A DNA stretch of 64,000 bases from Angiostrongylus vasorum (GCA_018806985.1 JADANN010000256.1:843501-907500); one strand, 5' to 3'; shown: positions 48,691 through 62,314, counted from the stretch's first letter. A program made the numbers and translations. The notes: generated from the sequence alone by a model not told the origin.

Positions 48691-48863
48691 GCTGGATGGG
48701 TTTGAACAGAGAGATTAAGAACTCATGGGTAGTAATATCATCCAAGAATGGGATTGTACCAGAAGTTGAAGCGATCAATGAACGGCGTCGTTTTCTTGTG
48801 TTCGTGTACTTCTATGGAGGCAATCTCAACTTTCCTTATGAAGAAATCCAATCAAAAGAACAG
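48691..48863 (+). CDS. Candidate internal exon, plus strand
   Basis: Acceptor gtgttatag, two bases plus 57 codons, donor CAG|gtatcg. Reads as a mixed sequence with NGIVPEVEAINERRRFLVF, without low complexity. No domain recognised. Confidence 0.3.
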
Positions 48864-51184
48864 GTATCGCTCAACGCGCCCTCTTTGTATGTTTAGCCCA
48901 AAAAATAAAAAACAACAAGAAATCTGAGATCGCATATAGACCTTCCAGTATGTACTGGTGTCAAGGAATATGAGAAAGTAGTAATGGATGAGAAGTGGTC
49001 ATGTTTTAAACAACTGAGTATAACGATGAATAACAAGTTCCTTTTAATTTTATGTATGCTACTGAGACATGGCCTGTGTATAATGCCAAAATCTTTAGAG
49101 TTTGCAACTTGTAGTAGATAAGTCATGAAGTTATGCTCATGGGAAAGTAATAAAACATCAATGCTCAGGATCACACAGTTGGTAATCAAGAACGGAACTC
49201 ATTGATAGAATTGAAATCGTTGTTCTGAAGTTGCGGCTAAGCAGATGAATGTAACGATTACTGACAAACAAGCTCGTTATCGAGAAGATAGTTAAGCTTA
49301 TAGGAACAGATTCTGAATGTTAAACATAAAGATATTCGTTTACGACGGATGGAACAAGCTAAGTTGAGTACTAAGGTCAGTTAGGACATTGTTAGCAGCA
49401 GCACGTTAGCACGGCAGGTAGCACAACTTCAAATAAAAAGTATATGGTCAACTAATGAGCTCGTTTGCTAGTTAAGGTATTCAGGTAATGAGAATCTTCA
49501 AATTTAGAATGCTGTGAGAGGTGTGTTTGATAAGAAATTCTGCCACAGGAACTCACCAGCCCACTAGAAAATGATGGACTACGGTAGCAGCTAGCTAGTA
49601 GGAGAATACTTTGACGAGTACACGGAATTCGGAAACCGAATTGGTGGAATAAGATTGGGAAACGGTTGGGTGAATTTCAGTTGGAGCTAAGACGGAGAGC
49701 TCTTGATTATGTCGTGAGGAATTCGCTTTGCTCAGCTAAGCGTACGCTAATCTAAAGACATTCACTGCCTAGCATTTTCTCAACAATAGACTTAAGCAAA
49801 AAGCTTTCGAAAATGCACTCTACCGGTGAGAAAGCCGTCCACCGAGTAGCATTGGGGGAATATTTCATGGCAAAAAAACAGAAGGCGAGAGTTGGCACTT
49901 GTTCTCTGGGTCTGGATAAGAACAGTTTTCAGTAAGCACAATGTGAGGCATGTCTTAAACGATTTACTCAACAAAAAGTGTCACCAGTTGTGGTTTTTTA
50001 AGAGTCAGCTCTTATTTTCATAGCGAAAGCAGAAATCAACAGTGTCGGTTCCTAGCGTTTCAAGTGGTATGAAGTTTTCTCGTGTATGCAGAGTTCTTTC
50101 CACTTCACCTCACCTATATCATCTGTAATCTTGCTGATCGTCGAGCGTGTCCGTGCGGGCGCCAGTAAATCTTTCCATTTCTCTCTGTCGCATACAACAG
50201 TAGTCCACTGGGTTCTGCTAGCTCTGGGATTTGTTGAGAATCATACCTTTCCTTTAGGGCTTTCGTGAAGAACTATGACGATCAGATCGGTTGCCTTCCT
50301 GCTGTACGTTCGACACTTCGAGGAATCCAGTCACCAACGGCTCTTGCTCATGGTCACTGGTTGTCGTTTTCGACTTGAAAACATTCATTCTATCTTTCAT
50401 TTACGCATTAAAAAATGAGGTGCATATATGGTGCACAATAGTGACTTTATCGGCGGTCTAGGTACTATAATGAATTCCTCCAACTTTTTTGAAAGCGTTC
50501 ATTCTAAGAAAACGTGTTACTATAAACTATATGTTCCATTTTCTCATCATGTAGAAGATAACAAAAAAAAGAGCTGGTTCCAATTCTGTGATCATAAGGA
50601 GCGGTCAGAGCTCGAATATATCAAATCGGACTCAAATTAGGCATTGGGACTGCGGTTCCCACGTCGGCCGTGTTCACTCATTTTTCTATTGTGATATTCT
50701 GCGAGTATGCAAATGGACGCATGAATCAAAACTGGGAAAAAAAGTTTATGCTTAACCCCGAGTCGAGGTCATGACTCAGTGGCACGGCTTGTCCAGTCGC
50801 GGTCAACACTTTTTCCAGGGAGCAGCGCTATGACTCAGATCTTAACGTTGCTATGTGAATGGTTTTTAGACCAACAGTTTTTTTAATGAACGATTACTAA
50901 AGGTTGGTGGAAACTTTTAGCAGACGATATGTCAACGCGATGAAGGTGAAGCAAGACGAATGCTATTGATTAACACTATTACGGAAAAAAGTTATTGGAG
51001 TTTCTTCTGTAGAACACTTAATCTTTTATCATACCTATGCATTAGTTTCCTCACCTTTCAGATGGTATTTCTGAAAGAATTAAAATAAAAGGACTAAATA
51101 TAAAAGAAGAACTAAGAAAAACTAGTTTTAAGGCTTAAAGAATAAGAATTAGAATAGAACAAAGGAATTGTGGGAATTCAAAAC

Positions 51185-51480
51185 GTTTACAATGAGCAGT
51201 GATGCAGTTCATCAGGAAGCAACGTGCTGGTTCAACCTCCTCCCTAAAGCTCTCCTCCAATCCACGTGGGAACGCCCTTGCTCGGCTATATACAAGATAT
51301 CATCAACTCGACCACCATTCTGCGACATTCTTAAAGACGGAATCCTCAAGCAGCAGCTGAAACAACGCGCGGAATATTCGAAGACTTTTGTGGATGATGA
51401 GTGCGAGAAACAAATCGAATGCAATAAGTGCCAAGTTTCGCATAGCAGATGTAGTGATAGGCGGTGTAAAAGAAAAGTGT
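51185..51480 (+). repeat. A-tailed repeat family A, copy 4
   Basis: Same block order as 19140-19430: CTCTCCTCCAATCCACGTGG, CATTCTGCGACATTC, CAGCAGCTGAAACAAC, GAATGCAATAAGTGCC, GCATAGCAGATGTAGTG, and a GTAAAAGAAAAG end. A 104-codon plus ORF over it has no recognisable domain and is probably fortuitous. Confidence 0.7.
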
Positions 51481-51559
51481 AGTTCACTGAGTGAATTCCA
51501 AGTAATCATGGAACAGTGTCATAAGTTGTTTCTGTAGTGCTTTGATTTCCTCGAGCGGT

Positions 51560-51930
51560 TTACCTCCTTATCGTGGCTGGGATGGCTGCGAGGTATTCCT
51601 GAGTATCGGGCTGTGGGATTCACCCACCCAGCAAGGCCTTCCAAGCTGAGAAGGAGTCCATCATAAAGCCCAGCTAAGAGCAAACCAATACCAGGATCCA
51701 CCACTGTCCTGGTATCAAGCAAGTCGCATGGTGGAAAATCTCCCTCTGATCCACAAGGGCTGCGACTGCCTGTAGTGGTGGCGACCTGGGGCAGACCTTG
51801 GCCACGCCGTTCTCGGGACTCCAGTGAATCGCAATGGCTAAACCAGCAAATTTACGGAGAGTGGAAATTATGCTGGTGCCCACACAAGCAGTGAAAACGG
51901 GCCATCCAATTATCCAAGTAATACTTTGAT
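51560..51930 (+). repeat. Repeat family D, copy 2
   Basis: Longer than copy 1: the extra 5' part (51560-51690) is not found at 15.3 kb. It begins shortly after the 3' end of a family A copy (51480), so the two families may be nested or adjacent insertions. Confidence 0.65.
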
Positions 51931-52179
51931 TGTAGTAGTTAGCTCAGAAGGAAGGCCAGTTTCCTCTTTGCAAATAACGATACGACGCTTTTAAATTGAA
52001 TTTTATACCACTGTATTCAAACCGCATACAATTTTTTAAGCGCAGATTCGTTGCTCCATTTTTTACGTCTGGATTGATTTCCTCGATGTTTTCAGCTTTA
52101 CATCAACTTGTACTCAATAGAAACTCTGAGATAAGCATGAAAAATATTTGAAGCAAAAATTCTCGAATGAATTCGTCAG

Positions 52180-52294
52180 CGTAAAGCTGCAAAATAGCTC
52201 ACAGTGTCAACGCTTTTTTAAGAAAAAAGAAGAGTTAGTGAAGGGACGTGGCGAAGTCGTATTCAAAGGTTTCGTAATGCAGATGAATCTAAAG
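52180..52294 (+). CDS. Candidate internal exon, plus strand
   Basis: Acceptor attcgtcag, one base plus 38 codons, donor AAG|gtgaga. Lys/Glu-rich centre (RFFKKKEELVKGRGEVVF). The open frame is longer (52148-52414) if unspliced. Confidence 0.25.
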
Positions 52295-53869
52295 GTGAGA
52301 AACGTGAGGGACGACTGTTTGAAAGGGTTAATTGAAGCACATCAAGATGCAACGGCTTTTATTATGCGCAATAAAATATCTTCCGAGAAAACCAATAGAG
52401 AGTATGTTAAATAAAAAAAATCTCTTTAACAAATTCGGTTACTGGTGAAAAGATGTTATCTGACCTGCAACATGAGTAGTGCCGCTAGCTATCGAACCAT
52501 TCAAGCATCGAGAGTGATGTCTTCATAAGAGTTTGTGGCATTCTGAGCACTCCTATGGCTCCCAGTCATCAACAGGTACGAAGAACACCAAACATTTCGC
52601 ATTTACTTTTACCATTTTCAGGAAAGAATAACGACGTGTTGCAGCAGTAAAGTGAGGAAGTAAGAGAGGTTGGAGCTGGGTTTGACCACAGCCAACTATA
52701 TAAACAAATAAAAATTGATTAAAAACTTCCTTTAGCCCTACTGTGGTGGCGACAGTATCATAGAATTGAAACTGGATATATCTCGCAGAAAGTGAAAATG
52801 TGATTTCCTATCCGTTCCAATAGAAATGTTTAACGCATCGTTTTAGTCCACGGCTTCCAGAAGCGTCGTAGATCAGAGCATTCTGAATTCCAGACTTGTC
52901 TACAGTTCCACTGTGCTGCGATTTTTGTAATCTGCCGGTTTGACTTATGTACATGTTACTGTCTTCCGCGTCCTATCCGACGACGGTGTAGAAGTTTTGC
53001 CTGGTTTTGGGATTCTTTATCGATTTTGGCTGCTCTTCCCAAATCTTGAGTACAAAATAGGTTTGAATGCAATAAAAAAAGAATTACTATGTTTCAAAGT
53101 GCATTCAGCCGACGAAAATTTGCATCGAGTTTTCCGCGGTAATCGGCCATCACTAACTCCATTCCGTAAGAATAAGGAAATTAGACAGTGGAAAATAAGC
53201 TCTCAATCTCAAAAGCTGAGCCTCGCAATGTGATTTCATGCTTGTATCCTGCTGAAAACGTCAAATCAACGATGGGGGTTTAGTTCTCTCAAAAAATCAT
53301 ATTGATTCGTAACCGGGCTGTCCGTCCATGAACACTCAGATAAATCAGTGCAGACCAAAGAATCAAACAAAAAGTTTCTCTCTATAAGTAGTTCAAGTAG
53401 TTCACTGTTTTCTATCACGAAATATCAGCCCTTAGAAAAAACATTCCGGTCAACAACGAAAGTATTGGTTCGTTACCTTCTGATGGAAATCTTTGATGGT
53501 TGTAGTGGACGTCATTTCATATAAATAAACATGGAAGCTTTGTGAGAGCCGTAGCTATAGGGAAAGAAACCTCAATTCCATCGCAAATCCACATTTATTA
53601 GCTTTCGATATTAACTTTTAACTTCGTTTTCACGCAAGAGCTAACACGCTCAACTAATAAGTGTGATACTTCATTCGGTGAACGTATTTTTCCTAGTGAT
53701 GATAATAAGGCATGAAAACGTTGGATATCTTTGCTCGAGATGACTACTCTTTTTTGTAAAATAGATAAGGATCTGGTGGTGATCATTTTAGTAGTTCATA
53801 TTTTCATTCTATTTCTTTTTACCACTTTTTTCAACATTGAATGGAAGAATTAAACTTGTTTTTCTTCAG

Positions 53870-54014
53870 AGAATGTAAAAAATCCTAAGTGCGCGACATT
53901 AGTGGATCGTACGTTTCTGATTAATGCACTGATGGCCGTCTGTCGGTACGAGCGGAAATCTACCGACCGGTTCGTCGTCGATGTTCGACATTCCCATGGA
54001 AATGCATTCAGCTG
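53870..54014 (+). CDS. Candidate internal exon, plus strand (minus strand also plausible)
   Basis: Strong acceptor cttgtttttcttcag, two bases, 47 codons (FLINALMAVCRYERKSTDR) and donor TG|gtagac. On the minus strand the same bases give an exon-like frame (CISMGMSNIDDEPVG) with acceptor ggtctccag and donor G|gtagat. The plus option fits the neighbouring candidates by phase (see 54982). Confidence 0.35.
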
Positions 54015-54981
54015 GTAGACGGTATTTGTGGTGCTGGAGACCTATTAAACTACAGTTTACCAGTAAAATTTGGTTGTTTTGTTTTTTTTCGGCGATTTTT
54101 TCACAACGTGTTATTCGAGAACTGTGGTCTGGTACGAATATGCACCGCTTTTTGGTTCCCTGCATTGAAGTATTGAGTTTTTGCATTTGACGTGTAGCAG
54201 TTGTTTGGAGTCAGAAAAGCAACCCCAATGATACCACTCACTAGACACAATGATCAAGTCTAATTTGGCTCTAATATTTAATTGTCGCTTACGGAAAATC
54301 CAGGACCGCTTGGATCCGAGGTAAACTTTCTGTGTGTCGTGTGGTGTTTTTGTCCATACCGATTTTTTTATCCGAACTGAAAAAATTCATTTGTTTTTAT
54401 GTCAGTAAGCTTAGACAAGGTTGTTGTACAAAACATTTTGAGTGTTAGTTGAAAGAGAGGGAACCATTTCCGAGACCTACTCTTCGCCTTAAACAAGGGC
54501 GACAGCTACAACAGATTAACCCTGAATTCTTAGCCGAGTGAAAATCAACGTAGCATTCAAGCCGTCCGTTCAGTTAATGTCTTCGGAGAAATAGAAATTA
54601 GGTAGATAACGTGAAATGGAAGTGAGAAAATATTGTTCAGACATCACGCCACCGATGTCTATAATTAAAATGCATATCAACACTAATGGGATCCACACGG
54701 GGTCAGGCCCTACGAAAGTGCTATCCAAAGCCGTTATCACATTCTTGATGGTGAGGCCCCCCTGTTCAGGTTATTTTATAATAGTATTACCAATGTAGCA
54801 ATAGCTAATAGCAATAACCACTGACATTGATAATGGTAGTGGTAATCAGAACGTGCTATCAAGTTTGCTTCATAGTCTAGCACTTATCTAACGAATCTTT
54901 CTATATATCATATCTTTCTGGTATTGGAGCGTGATGTACGCCGAGGACAAAGCACGCGATTCCTCCACGCGGCAGAATCAG

Positions 54982-55159
54982 TCAGGCCGAACACATCGAC
55001 ATCTCACCCAGCTTCTCGAGGGACCCATTCGGAAACGGCGTGGTGTTGTTCATTCCCTACGAGCCAATGAAACCCAGTGGCCAGCTCGAGCAGGCGGATG
55101 ACGGACGAGCGAAGCTGTTAGACGGTGTTGGCACGAATCACTCAATTCTTAACAATATT
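54982..55159 (+). CDS. Candidate internal exon, plus strand
   Basis: One base plus 59 codons ending at AAT ATT|gtgagg, phase-compatible with the exon ending at 54014. Third positions are strongly G/C, as in coding DNA, across AEHIDISPSFSRDPFGNGVV and VLFIPYEPMKPSGQLEQADD. The exact acceptor is uncertain; the frame is open back to about 54940. Family not recognised. Confidence 0.4.
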
Positions 55160-55574
55160 GTGAGGCAATGCGGTGATGTACCAATAATACTGAACAATAG
55201 TGTCCAGCAATGTGTCTTGACGTTGATTCCCTTCGTGATTGAATCAGCAGTTTTGAAAATATAAGTGTCACATTCAGTTTTCCATAGCAACTGAACTTCA
55301 AATAGGTTTACGATACAACGAACTAGAAGAATTTTAAGAATTATTTATGTGAACAAAGGGATGAGACAAAGCCTTTTTAAAAAGTTATCAAAAATCCTAC
55401 CACCTCAACTACCATAGTCATCGAAAAGTTATTGGGAGTCGCCAAAAACTTAACATCCGTTGTTATGGGGGTAGTGTACTTACATATCACTCTTTGGCCA
55501 AAAATTGTAGCACAATCATTATGCCCATTATCACTATTTTACTCGTTTCTTTATGGATTAGTAAAAGCTAAAAA

Positions 55575-55850
55575 GCACTCGGCCTTGATCAATCCTTGAG
55601 GGATGCGTCATGCATTCGACTTCACTAGGCATCGTTGGAGGTGATTGAATGCATAGCTGGCCTTAACAATGACTCGCGGTGACCTACTGATGTATCAAGT
55701 CAGTCTGTAGCATCCTCCTAGACAGGTCTGGTACCAATTTGGCGACCCCCGGAGGGAAGGAAGCCTTGCTGGCCCACGGGAACAGGGATCGATCCTATGT
55801 GTGCACTGCAGGGCGTCTCCGACCAGTGCGCTACACGCGCCGACTTTTTT
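55575..55850 (-). repeat. tRNA-derived SINE family S, copy 5
   Basis: Minus-strand A box tgtagcgcactgg (55835-55823) and B box ggatcgatccc (55795-55785). It is the best match to tRNA internal promoter elements of the five copies, and the head GTCGGCGCGTGTAGCGCA looks like a tRNA 5' end. The body matches 25150-25435 closely. Confidence 0.8.
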
Positions 55851-55859
55851 TATGAATAA

Positions 55860-58080
55860 TATAGAATAATGTCAACTGTCCATTGCATGACATGCGCTGT
55901 GTGTTTGGTGATAAAAAAGCCACTGCATTAAAAACATCGTAGAAAAGGATAATGAATGAAAACACGATGCAACTCTGTAATTTTTCTAGCTAACTAGTCA
56001 CTGTACCCTTAAGGAAAACACGCTTCTTGGGTTAACATTTGCACTGAAGCAGCTAAAGAGTAGGTAAAAAACGGAAAACAAATGCTTAATGGAAATCCAG
56101 ATGCACAACACATGACAGATACCGGATGACTGACTGGATAAGGAATGCAGCCACGGCATTCGTCCATGAGAAAAAAAGCCTAACAATGAAACAACTTTAT
56201 TACTACACTTATTTTAACTATTGTTGATGTATCGTTTCAATAATGACAACGATAATAATAATGATTAATGGACCATATGAAGCTATAAATCTTCTCTGTT
56301 GCTGTTTGTTTTTCATTCGTAAGTAAAACGAATGGCTTCTCTAAAATTGGTACGATCGACAAAGATTTCCAGAGAACATTGCGAATGAAATATTAAAAAA
56401 TTCAAGGAAGCACTGAATCCATATGAATAAAGGCAACAATGAAAGGAAGGCAAGAGCATCACTGAGTAAACGACACGGCTTTTTTTCAGGGTTTTCAACG
56501 AACCGTTCGAAGTTTTTTCGACCTACCGTAGTTCATGGAATTTTGTTTCTAGGCTTCTTAGCACCTCTTTTCAAACGACGAATAGTATCACCTGATATTA
56601 CCTCCTAGAGGGGAGGGTGGATATGTTACGAGCAATTTCGATCCTATCATCAGCTATATGTACTATCCAAACCTCGTGGATAGATGGTTAGCAGTAAACC
56701 AAGCGTGGACATGCAATCAGGAGATGGGCAGCATTTATGTGTTGCTTGTAATACTCATGAAAATGCTAGAAGGACGCGTCACCACATTATCCAAACGTTT
56801 AAAGCCACTATTCTTAACGTGTAGATAGTCTTCTGGGCATAACTGTACAATAGGGCGCTCTTGGATTATTAGAGCTTCCAAAGCTGACATATTCATGAAC
56901 ATCAGAAACTACGTTGAAAGCAGTCTACGACTATCTTTGATAAATAAGCTTCACATCTGTTCTGTGGCGGCCTAGGAAACTGCCGATACCTATCCCCGGT
57001 CCGCCTCCCCCACATTAGCGCTCAAAAAAAAGAAACCACGAGTGTGGGCAACTCTCCAAAAGTTTGCGCTTCGCTCATCGATAAACAACATAGCGAGCAA
57101 TATGGATGATATTTGGCACCACATCAAATTTCCTCACGAGATTCTTCACAGAACTATTGTTCTGTTGTTAAAAAACAATTATTAGTGTAACGTTCCTTGA
57201 GTGGTTTCAATAATACAAAATTTATGGCTCCGTTGAAGACAATTTAAAAATCTCTAGCAAGATATTTTTTCGATTATACACTTCTGAGCTACAGTACTCT
57301 TCCGTGGCGCATCAACCAAACCGGTAATGTTCTCGAAACCAGTTCAATTCCATTGTGTATTAGTGTGTACTCAAACATCTGTCCATTAGTATGCATAACT
57401 TTCTGCGAAAGCTTCTTATATTACTACTATAGTTATATTGCTACATGACACATAACACATTTGACAGAATAAGAATAAAAATAAACAACAACGAGACGGG
57501 GATTGAATAGAATCGGGATAGAATTCATTTGTGTCGTACAAACTCATTTCGATTGATTTGTGTGCGACTTCGTGGGAACACATGACAGAGAATATTAATA
57601 GAGCCGAGGGGAAGAGTAATGACGACCATGAGAAGGAAAGCTTATATTGCGTCTAACGAACTTCCTCCGATTTGGAAATGCCTTCTTGCAAAACGGTCTT
57701 TATTGATGAAGAATTAGTCGAATCATTAAAATAAAGTGCAGTTATTCCAGTGCTAGACTGATCACCCAGTTTGCACAATGAAAAATGGTTTTAAAGTGCC
57801 TAGGAATTTTGAAGTCCAAAGAAGAATATAGCGTGTTAATAGTATTCTTTACGACCGTAACTTTTCAGCAGGAAGTTCTTTGGGGGTAAGAATGGCATTT
57901 TTTTTACCTTTACAACTCGGTTCTGTACGCCAAACAGTCGAGGATAAGGTAGGCCGGACACGTAACGCGTATGAACGACAACCGATGGACAAGAGCCGTT
58001 AGTGACTGGATTCCTTCGGATGTTAAACACGATGCAGGAAGACTACCCTACCCGATGATCAGAGTTCTTTACTAAAAGCC
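55860..58080. other. Gap: nothing recognised
   Basis: AT-rich, with no exon candidate better than chance. Confidence 0.4.
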
Positions 58081-58224
58081 TAGAAGAAAAATATGATGCG
58101 GGACGAGTCTCTAGAGCGAGCAGAAGCCACTGGGTTACTCTTGCATGCAAGAGGGAAAAATGGAAGATTTACTGGCGCCTGCTTGAGTCAGTCGACGATC
58201 AATGGGACTACAGGTGAAACAGGT

Positions 58225-58465
58225 GATAACTCGGTCCGACTTGGGAACTCTTCAGCCCTAATATCTCAGAATCCCATACAGAACCGAATCAATCAGCACT
58301 GAACGAAATTCGTAAAGAAAACGCAATTCTCGAGCCAAACCCACACACGACAAGTTCAAAGACTTTCGTGGATAACGGATTCGAGGAAACGATTCTAATG
58401 TAGGTAGTGCTGGAATCCGCATAGCAGATGAGATGAGGGGTCGTGTTAAGTAAAATAAATAAATT
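58225..58465 (+). repeat. A-tailed repeat family A, copy 5
   Basis: Contains GAACGAAATTCGTAAAG, AAGTTCAAAGACTTTCGTGG, TAGGTAGTGCTGGAATCCGC and GAGGGGTCGTG with an A-rich end, in family order. It is 5' truncated relative to copy 4. Confidence 0.65.
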
Positions 58466-59089
58466 CGGTTCAGCTTGCTGCCCATCCCTTTGTTTAGCAT
58501 CAGTCGAATCATTTCCGTTAACGTTGATGCATTTAAACAAACACCTTTGTTTTCGGTTTTTTTCGTATTGAGACGAACACTTTGAAAATGTCAGCCTAGT
58601 TTTGTGTGCTGTTTATTGTCCCCTTAGAGGCGTAATCTCGTCGCGATCTCATTTTTTAGCGGATTCTGATGCATTGAAAGAGCTACGAAGTTATTAGAGC
58701 CGCTCATATTCTAAGCGTTGAAGATGGCTGTTTATCGGATTTCTCGGCTTCAAACTAGCTAATAATCCTTTCCGTCACGGTCTTAGTCGTATGAATGCCA
58801 TGTTTCGGAGAGTGAGGGAAAAAACAATTGTATTGGAAAATTATTAATAGAGTTAAGGTGCCGTGATTGGAACGAAGTTCGGTACCGTAACCAGTCAGGA
58901 GATGATGACTGGGTATTTTTCTCTTTTTTTCGGCACATATACATGGCTCTTTGGGATTTTATAGAGGGTCAACCTCGAAGCGATTAATCCGTTCATTCTA
59001 AACAAGCCTAAATTAAGCAAAACTATGGACGCTATTTGTATCCAATACGATGTATTACGTTCTTAACACAAAAGAAGAACTAACGAAGA

Positions 59090-59235
59090 ACAAAGTTAAA
59101 CAATTTTCAAATTAAATTTAATTAACATTTTAAAAATTAGCGATTAAATAGTTAATTAAGTATTAATAGTATTAAACAGTTAATTATGATTAATAATTGA
59201 TGACTAATATAATCACCTAATAATTAACAATGTAA
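59090..59235. other. Very AT-rich patch with TTAATTA words
   Basis: Repeated TTAATTA, ATTAAAT and TAATAATT words over about 140 bases, directly left of a family B copy. Probably low-complexity DNA. Confidence 0.6.
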
Positions 59236-59239
59236 TCTT

Positions 59240-59465
59240 TTTTATTTACTGCCTAATACAATTTTTCCTGGCAGGGTATTATGTGTGATACAACCACAAT
59301 GGTGCTGAAATATTTGAAAAATCTCCGGACCGCAGGTGTCTGCGGTGAGGAACGAACGCATTACTACCCTTTCCGGGGGTTGACGCATTCACCACCACAC
59401 CATGTGGGTCCTTCTTTTCGCCTGTCTCTTAACTAGTTCTATCGATCAGTGCCATCACCAATTAA
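59240..59465 (-). repeat. Family B repeat, copy in reverse orientation
   Basis: Starts TTTATTTACTGCCTAATAC, followed by GGCAGGGTATTATGTG, the CTCCGGACCGCAGGTGTCTG block, and the CACCACCACACCATG block, then CGCCTGTCTC. It is followed directly by AT-rich sequence with several TTAATTA words. Confidence 0.72.
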
Positions 59466-59479
59466 TAATTAATTAGCTT

Positions 59480-61560
59480 TATTTCAGTTTTAATAAATAA
59501 CCGATTACATCAAATTTGATGACCAGGTACTTCGCACTAAAATGTATGAAATCGGAAAAAAAAGGAGAGAAAGGTAGTGTGAGATTCTCATTTGAAAGCT
59601 AGAAATACAGCTAGGTTAGAAGTTATCTAAATGTCCTACCTTTAAAAAACTCCAAAAATTTCATTGATCGAAATAAAAACATGCCTCTAAGAGCTAAAGG
59701 AAAAGCTGATTACTTACTTTCTTGCGACAAACTTTTCCATAATAATGATGACTACTGCAAGCAGTGAAACTGCGTGAGAAATACTGGGATGTGAAGAAAG
59801 AATTACAACGTTTTCTAAGATTATTTATAGGAAAAATACGAAAAAGTGAAGGTTGGCCAACATTCATACTGGGTATTATGCTAGATTGTTCTCAAGGTTT
59901 CTGACAGAAGATGTATAAAAAAGAATTCTATCCTTTCTGAGACAGTTTCGGTCTGTGTGACGAAGAGAAGTTCCACCACAACTGATATAACCATAAAGCA
60001 CATCCAAAAACTGTAGTGATTTCTAGACCCTCAAGAACTACTTGCCGAAGAAAGATATCGCACCAGAAAGTTGAATTCGATAACGACACCGGCCGTTCCT
60101 TCACCAAGCTTCAGGACAAATGGTATCCAGAGGCCAAGGGCGGTTTAGAAACATGTGAGAGGGAGTTATTGGTGACAGTAAATGCAAAGTAAAACCAGAT
60201 TTCAATAGAGTTGTAAAGTTACGAAAAGTCGCGAATTTCGTACAGATTTGAAATCGCTGGTATCGGTGATTGCTTAGACAACTTTTGTGATCAGTTGCTT
60301 TATCTATGCACTGACGTCTAAGAGATCGTTTGACAGACATTAACTATCTTTAATTTCTGTAGAGCCGTCATCGATGGGGGTTTGTATGATGGACAGAGCG
60401 TCAAGTGCTAAACTGAAAGAACCATGGCGGCTGGTGGTCCATAAAAGATTTCCGGAAATGACACTATTAAGGTATAGAGAAGATCAATAAGTCGCTGTTT
60501 TCTTGATAAGCACATAAGTGGTTGTCATTGTACTATTTACTGACGTTTCAGCGGATTTCGCTTTCTTGAGAGCCTGGAAATGTCAAGTTGAATGTATTAG
60601 CCAGTCTCCGCACCCTCTCATAAGCTCCCATAAAAATATCTCCATAACCACAACAAAAAAAGACCACAAAGCCTAAATTTCAATCGCATTGGTAACAAAA
60701 CAGGTCCTTGACATACTCACCGTTTCTTATAGTCTTCCACGGAGCATTTTACGTGGAGACTTACCGCACGCTGTTCACGTGGATGGGTACTGTGTTTCTC
60801 TCATATTAAAATATCAGCCTTAAATATTGTATGAGATCACGGTGTTCTAGTCGATAAAAACGAAGTTAAACCAAATACTCCACTAGGCGCACATAGCGCG
60901 CAGAGACATAACGGAGAAGATTCTGAAGTAGAAGTGACTTTTCTCGCAAAGGAATCTAAGACTTTAATGCGTAAAATCCTCGGGGCACTTTGTACAAATT
61001 CCGTGGATCCAAAAAGTGAACCGCAGGAAGAAATGCCTCATTTTCAAACAATATCTCACTTAATACCTCAGACTGAGACGGACCCATCCATGTGAAGCAT
61101 GTGCTGTTGATGTCCATGACAAATACTTAGCGGACGAATCAAGGAGAGCGACGAATGTGTGAAGAAACTCTTTTGTTTCCAATGTGTTTGAAATTTAGGC
61201 CTAGTGGTTTTTCTGTAAAAGTTATGGAGGTATTTGACTGATCAGATTGCAGCCAAGTCGAACGTTCCAGGCTCTGAAGAATGCTAAATCCAACAAAAAC
61301 GCCAGATACTGTTAATCAGTAGTGTAATAACAACCTTGTGTGTTGTCTAGAAAACAGCAACTTATTGGTCAATCCCAAGGTTACCAGGAAGTTTGCCTTG
61401 GGAATTACATAAAGGAGAGTTCGAATACCAGAATGAAAAACAGACGATTAGCATTAACATGAGTATTCAATCATCACGTTCTGCCGTTCTTTATTTCGTT
61501 GATCGCGACAAGCTCCGTCAACCGCTTTTTCTTTTACAAATTGTCTGAACGGATACAATT
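59480..61560. other. Gap: nothing recognised apart from the 60.5-kb motif
   Basis: A 79-codon minus frame (60101-60340) has no supporting features. Confidence 0.4.
60541..60595 (-). repeat. Short shared motif, possible retrotransposon 3' tail
   Basis: The minus strand reads AAGCGAAATCCGCTGAAACG then TCAG, close to GAAGGCGATTCTGCTGAAAC plus GTCAG at 6155-6185. Such motifs are common near non-LTR element ends, but no coding part is present. Confidence 0.3.
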
Positions 61561-61566
61561 TCTCAG

Positions 61567-61849
61567 CTTAGAGTGCCGTGTAGTAGGAAACAAAGACAGC
61601 AAGGTGTTCTGTCTGGACGTGGCATCTCAAATCGACAAGTGGTACAGTGAAAACGATGAGGATTCTCTAAGATGTTTCTTGAACAAAATTTTTGATGGGG
61701 AAAATGAAGTGTTGCATTACGGTACGGGAACACGGTCTACGATTTCGACTAGGAATATGACTCCATTACAGGAACAGTGTACCAGACAGAAAAAAACAAA
61801 GAGTATCAGAGCATTCGAACTCAAACCACTAACCGTTAGCGAACTCTAG
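61567..61849 (+). CDS. Candidate terminal exon, plus strand
   Basis: Acceptor acaatttctcag, one base, 93 codons and TAG. Reads as ordinary protein with an acidic stretch (DVASQIDKWYSENDEDSLR), then a basic tail. The part after GAA|gtgttg could be intron. No domain recognised. Confidence 0.33.
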
Positions 61850-62314
61850 GCTATGTGAAGAACGCCGATTGAGTAGTGATCTGGAATGCAAAACTTATTT
61901 GAAAAATGACTGAACTCTTCTTTAGAACTGTTGGGTCACATGGATTAGAAAGAAAAAAAGTATTGAGGAATCTCGCATATGTGGTTTTGCTGCCATAAAT
62001 TGTTTCAAGGCTTTGCAGTGCAAAACATTGTAAGTCAATTCCCATTTCAGTTACTAAAAACTAGGTCCAGATGGCATTACAAAGGGTAGAAAATCTTTGT
62101 AGACGCATTGAATATCAATAATAAGAAAAATCTGAGGATTTTTTTTCGTACCATCTAATGTTAGCAAAATGAACAAAATTACGAATAGTGAATCACAACC
62201 ACAACGATGAGGAGATATTCGCAAAACATGGACCCCGGGCCAGGTCGAACCACGATTTCCCTTTCCGACGACTGGCATTTAGAGAAAAAATCTATAAGTT
62301 ATAACGTTTTACTT

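Noticed and set aside
51168..51482. 104-codon plus ORF ending in Cys/Lys-rich residues
   Set aside because: It coincides with a family A repeat copy, and the frame is not kept in the other copies.
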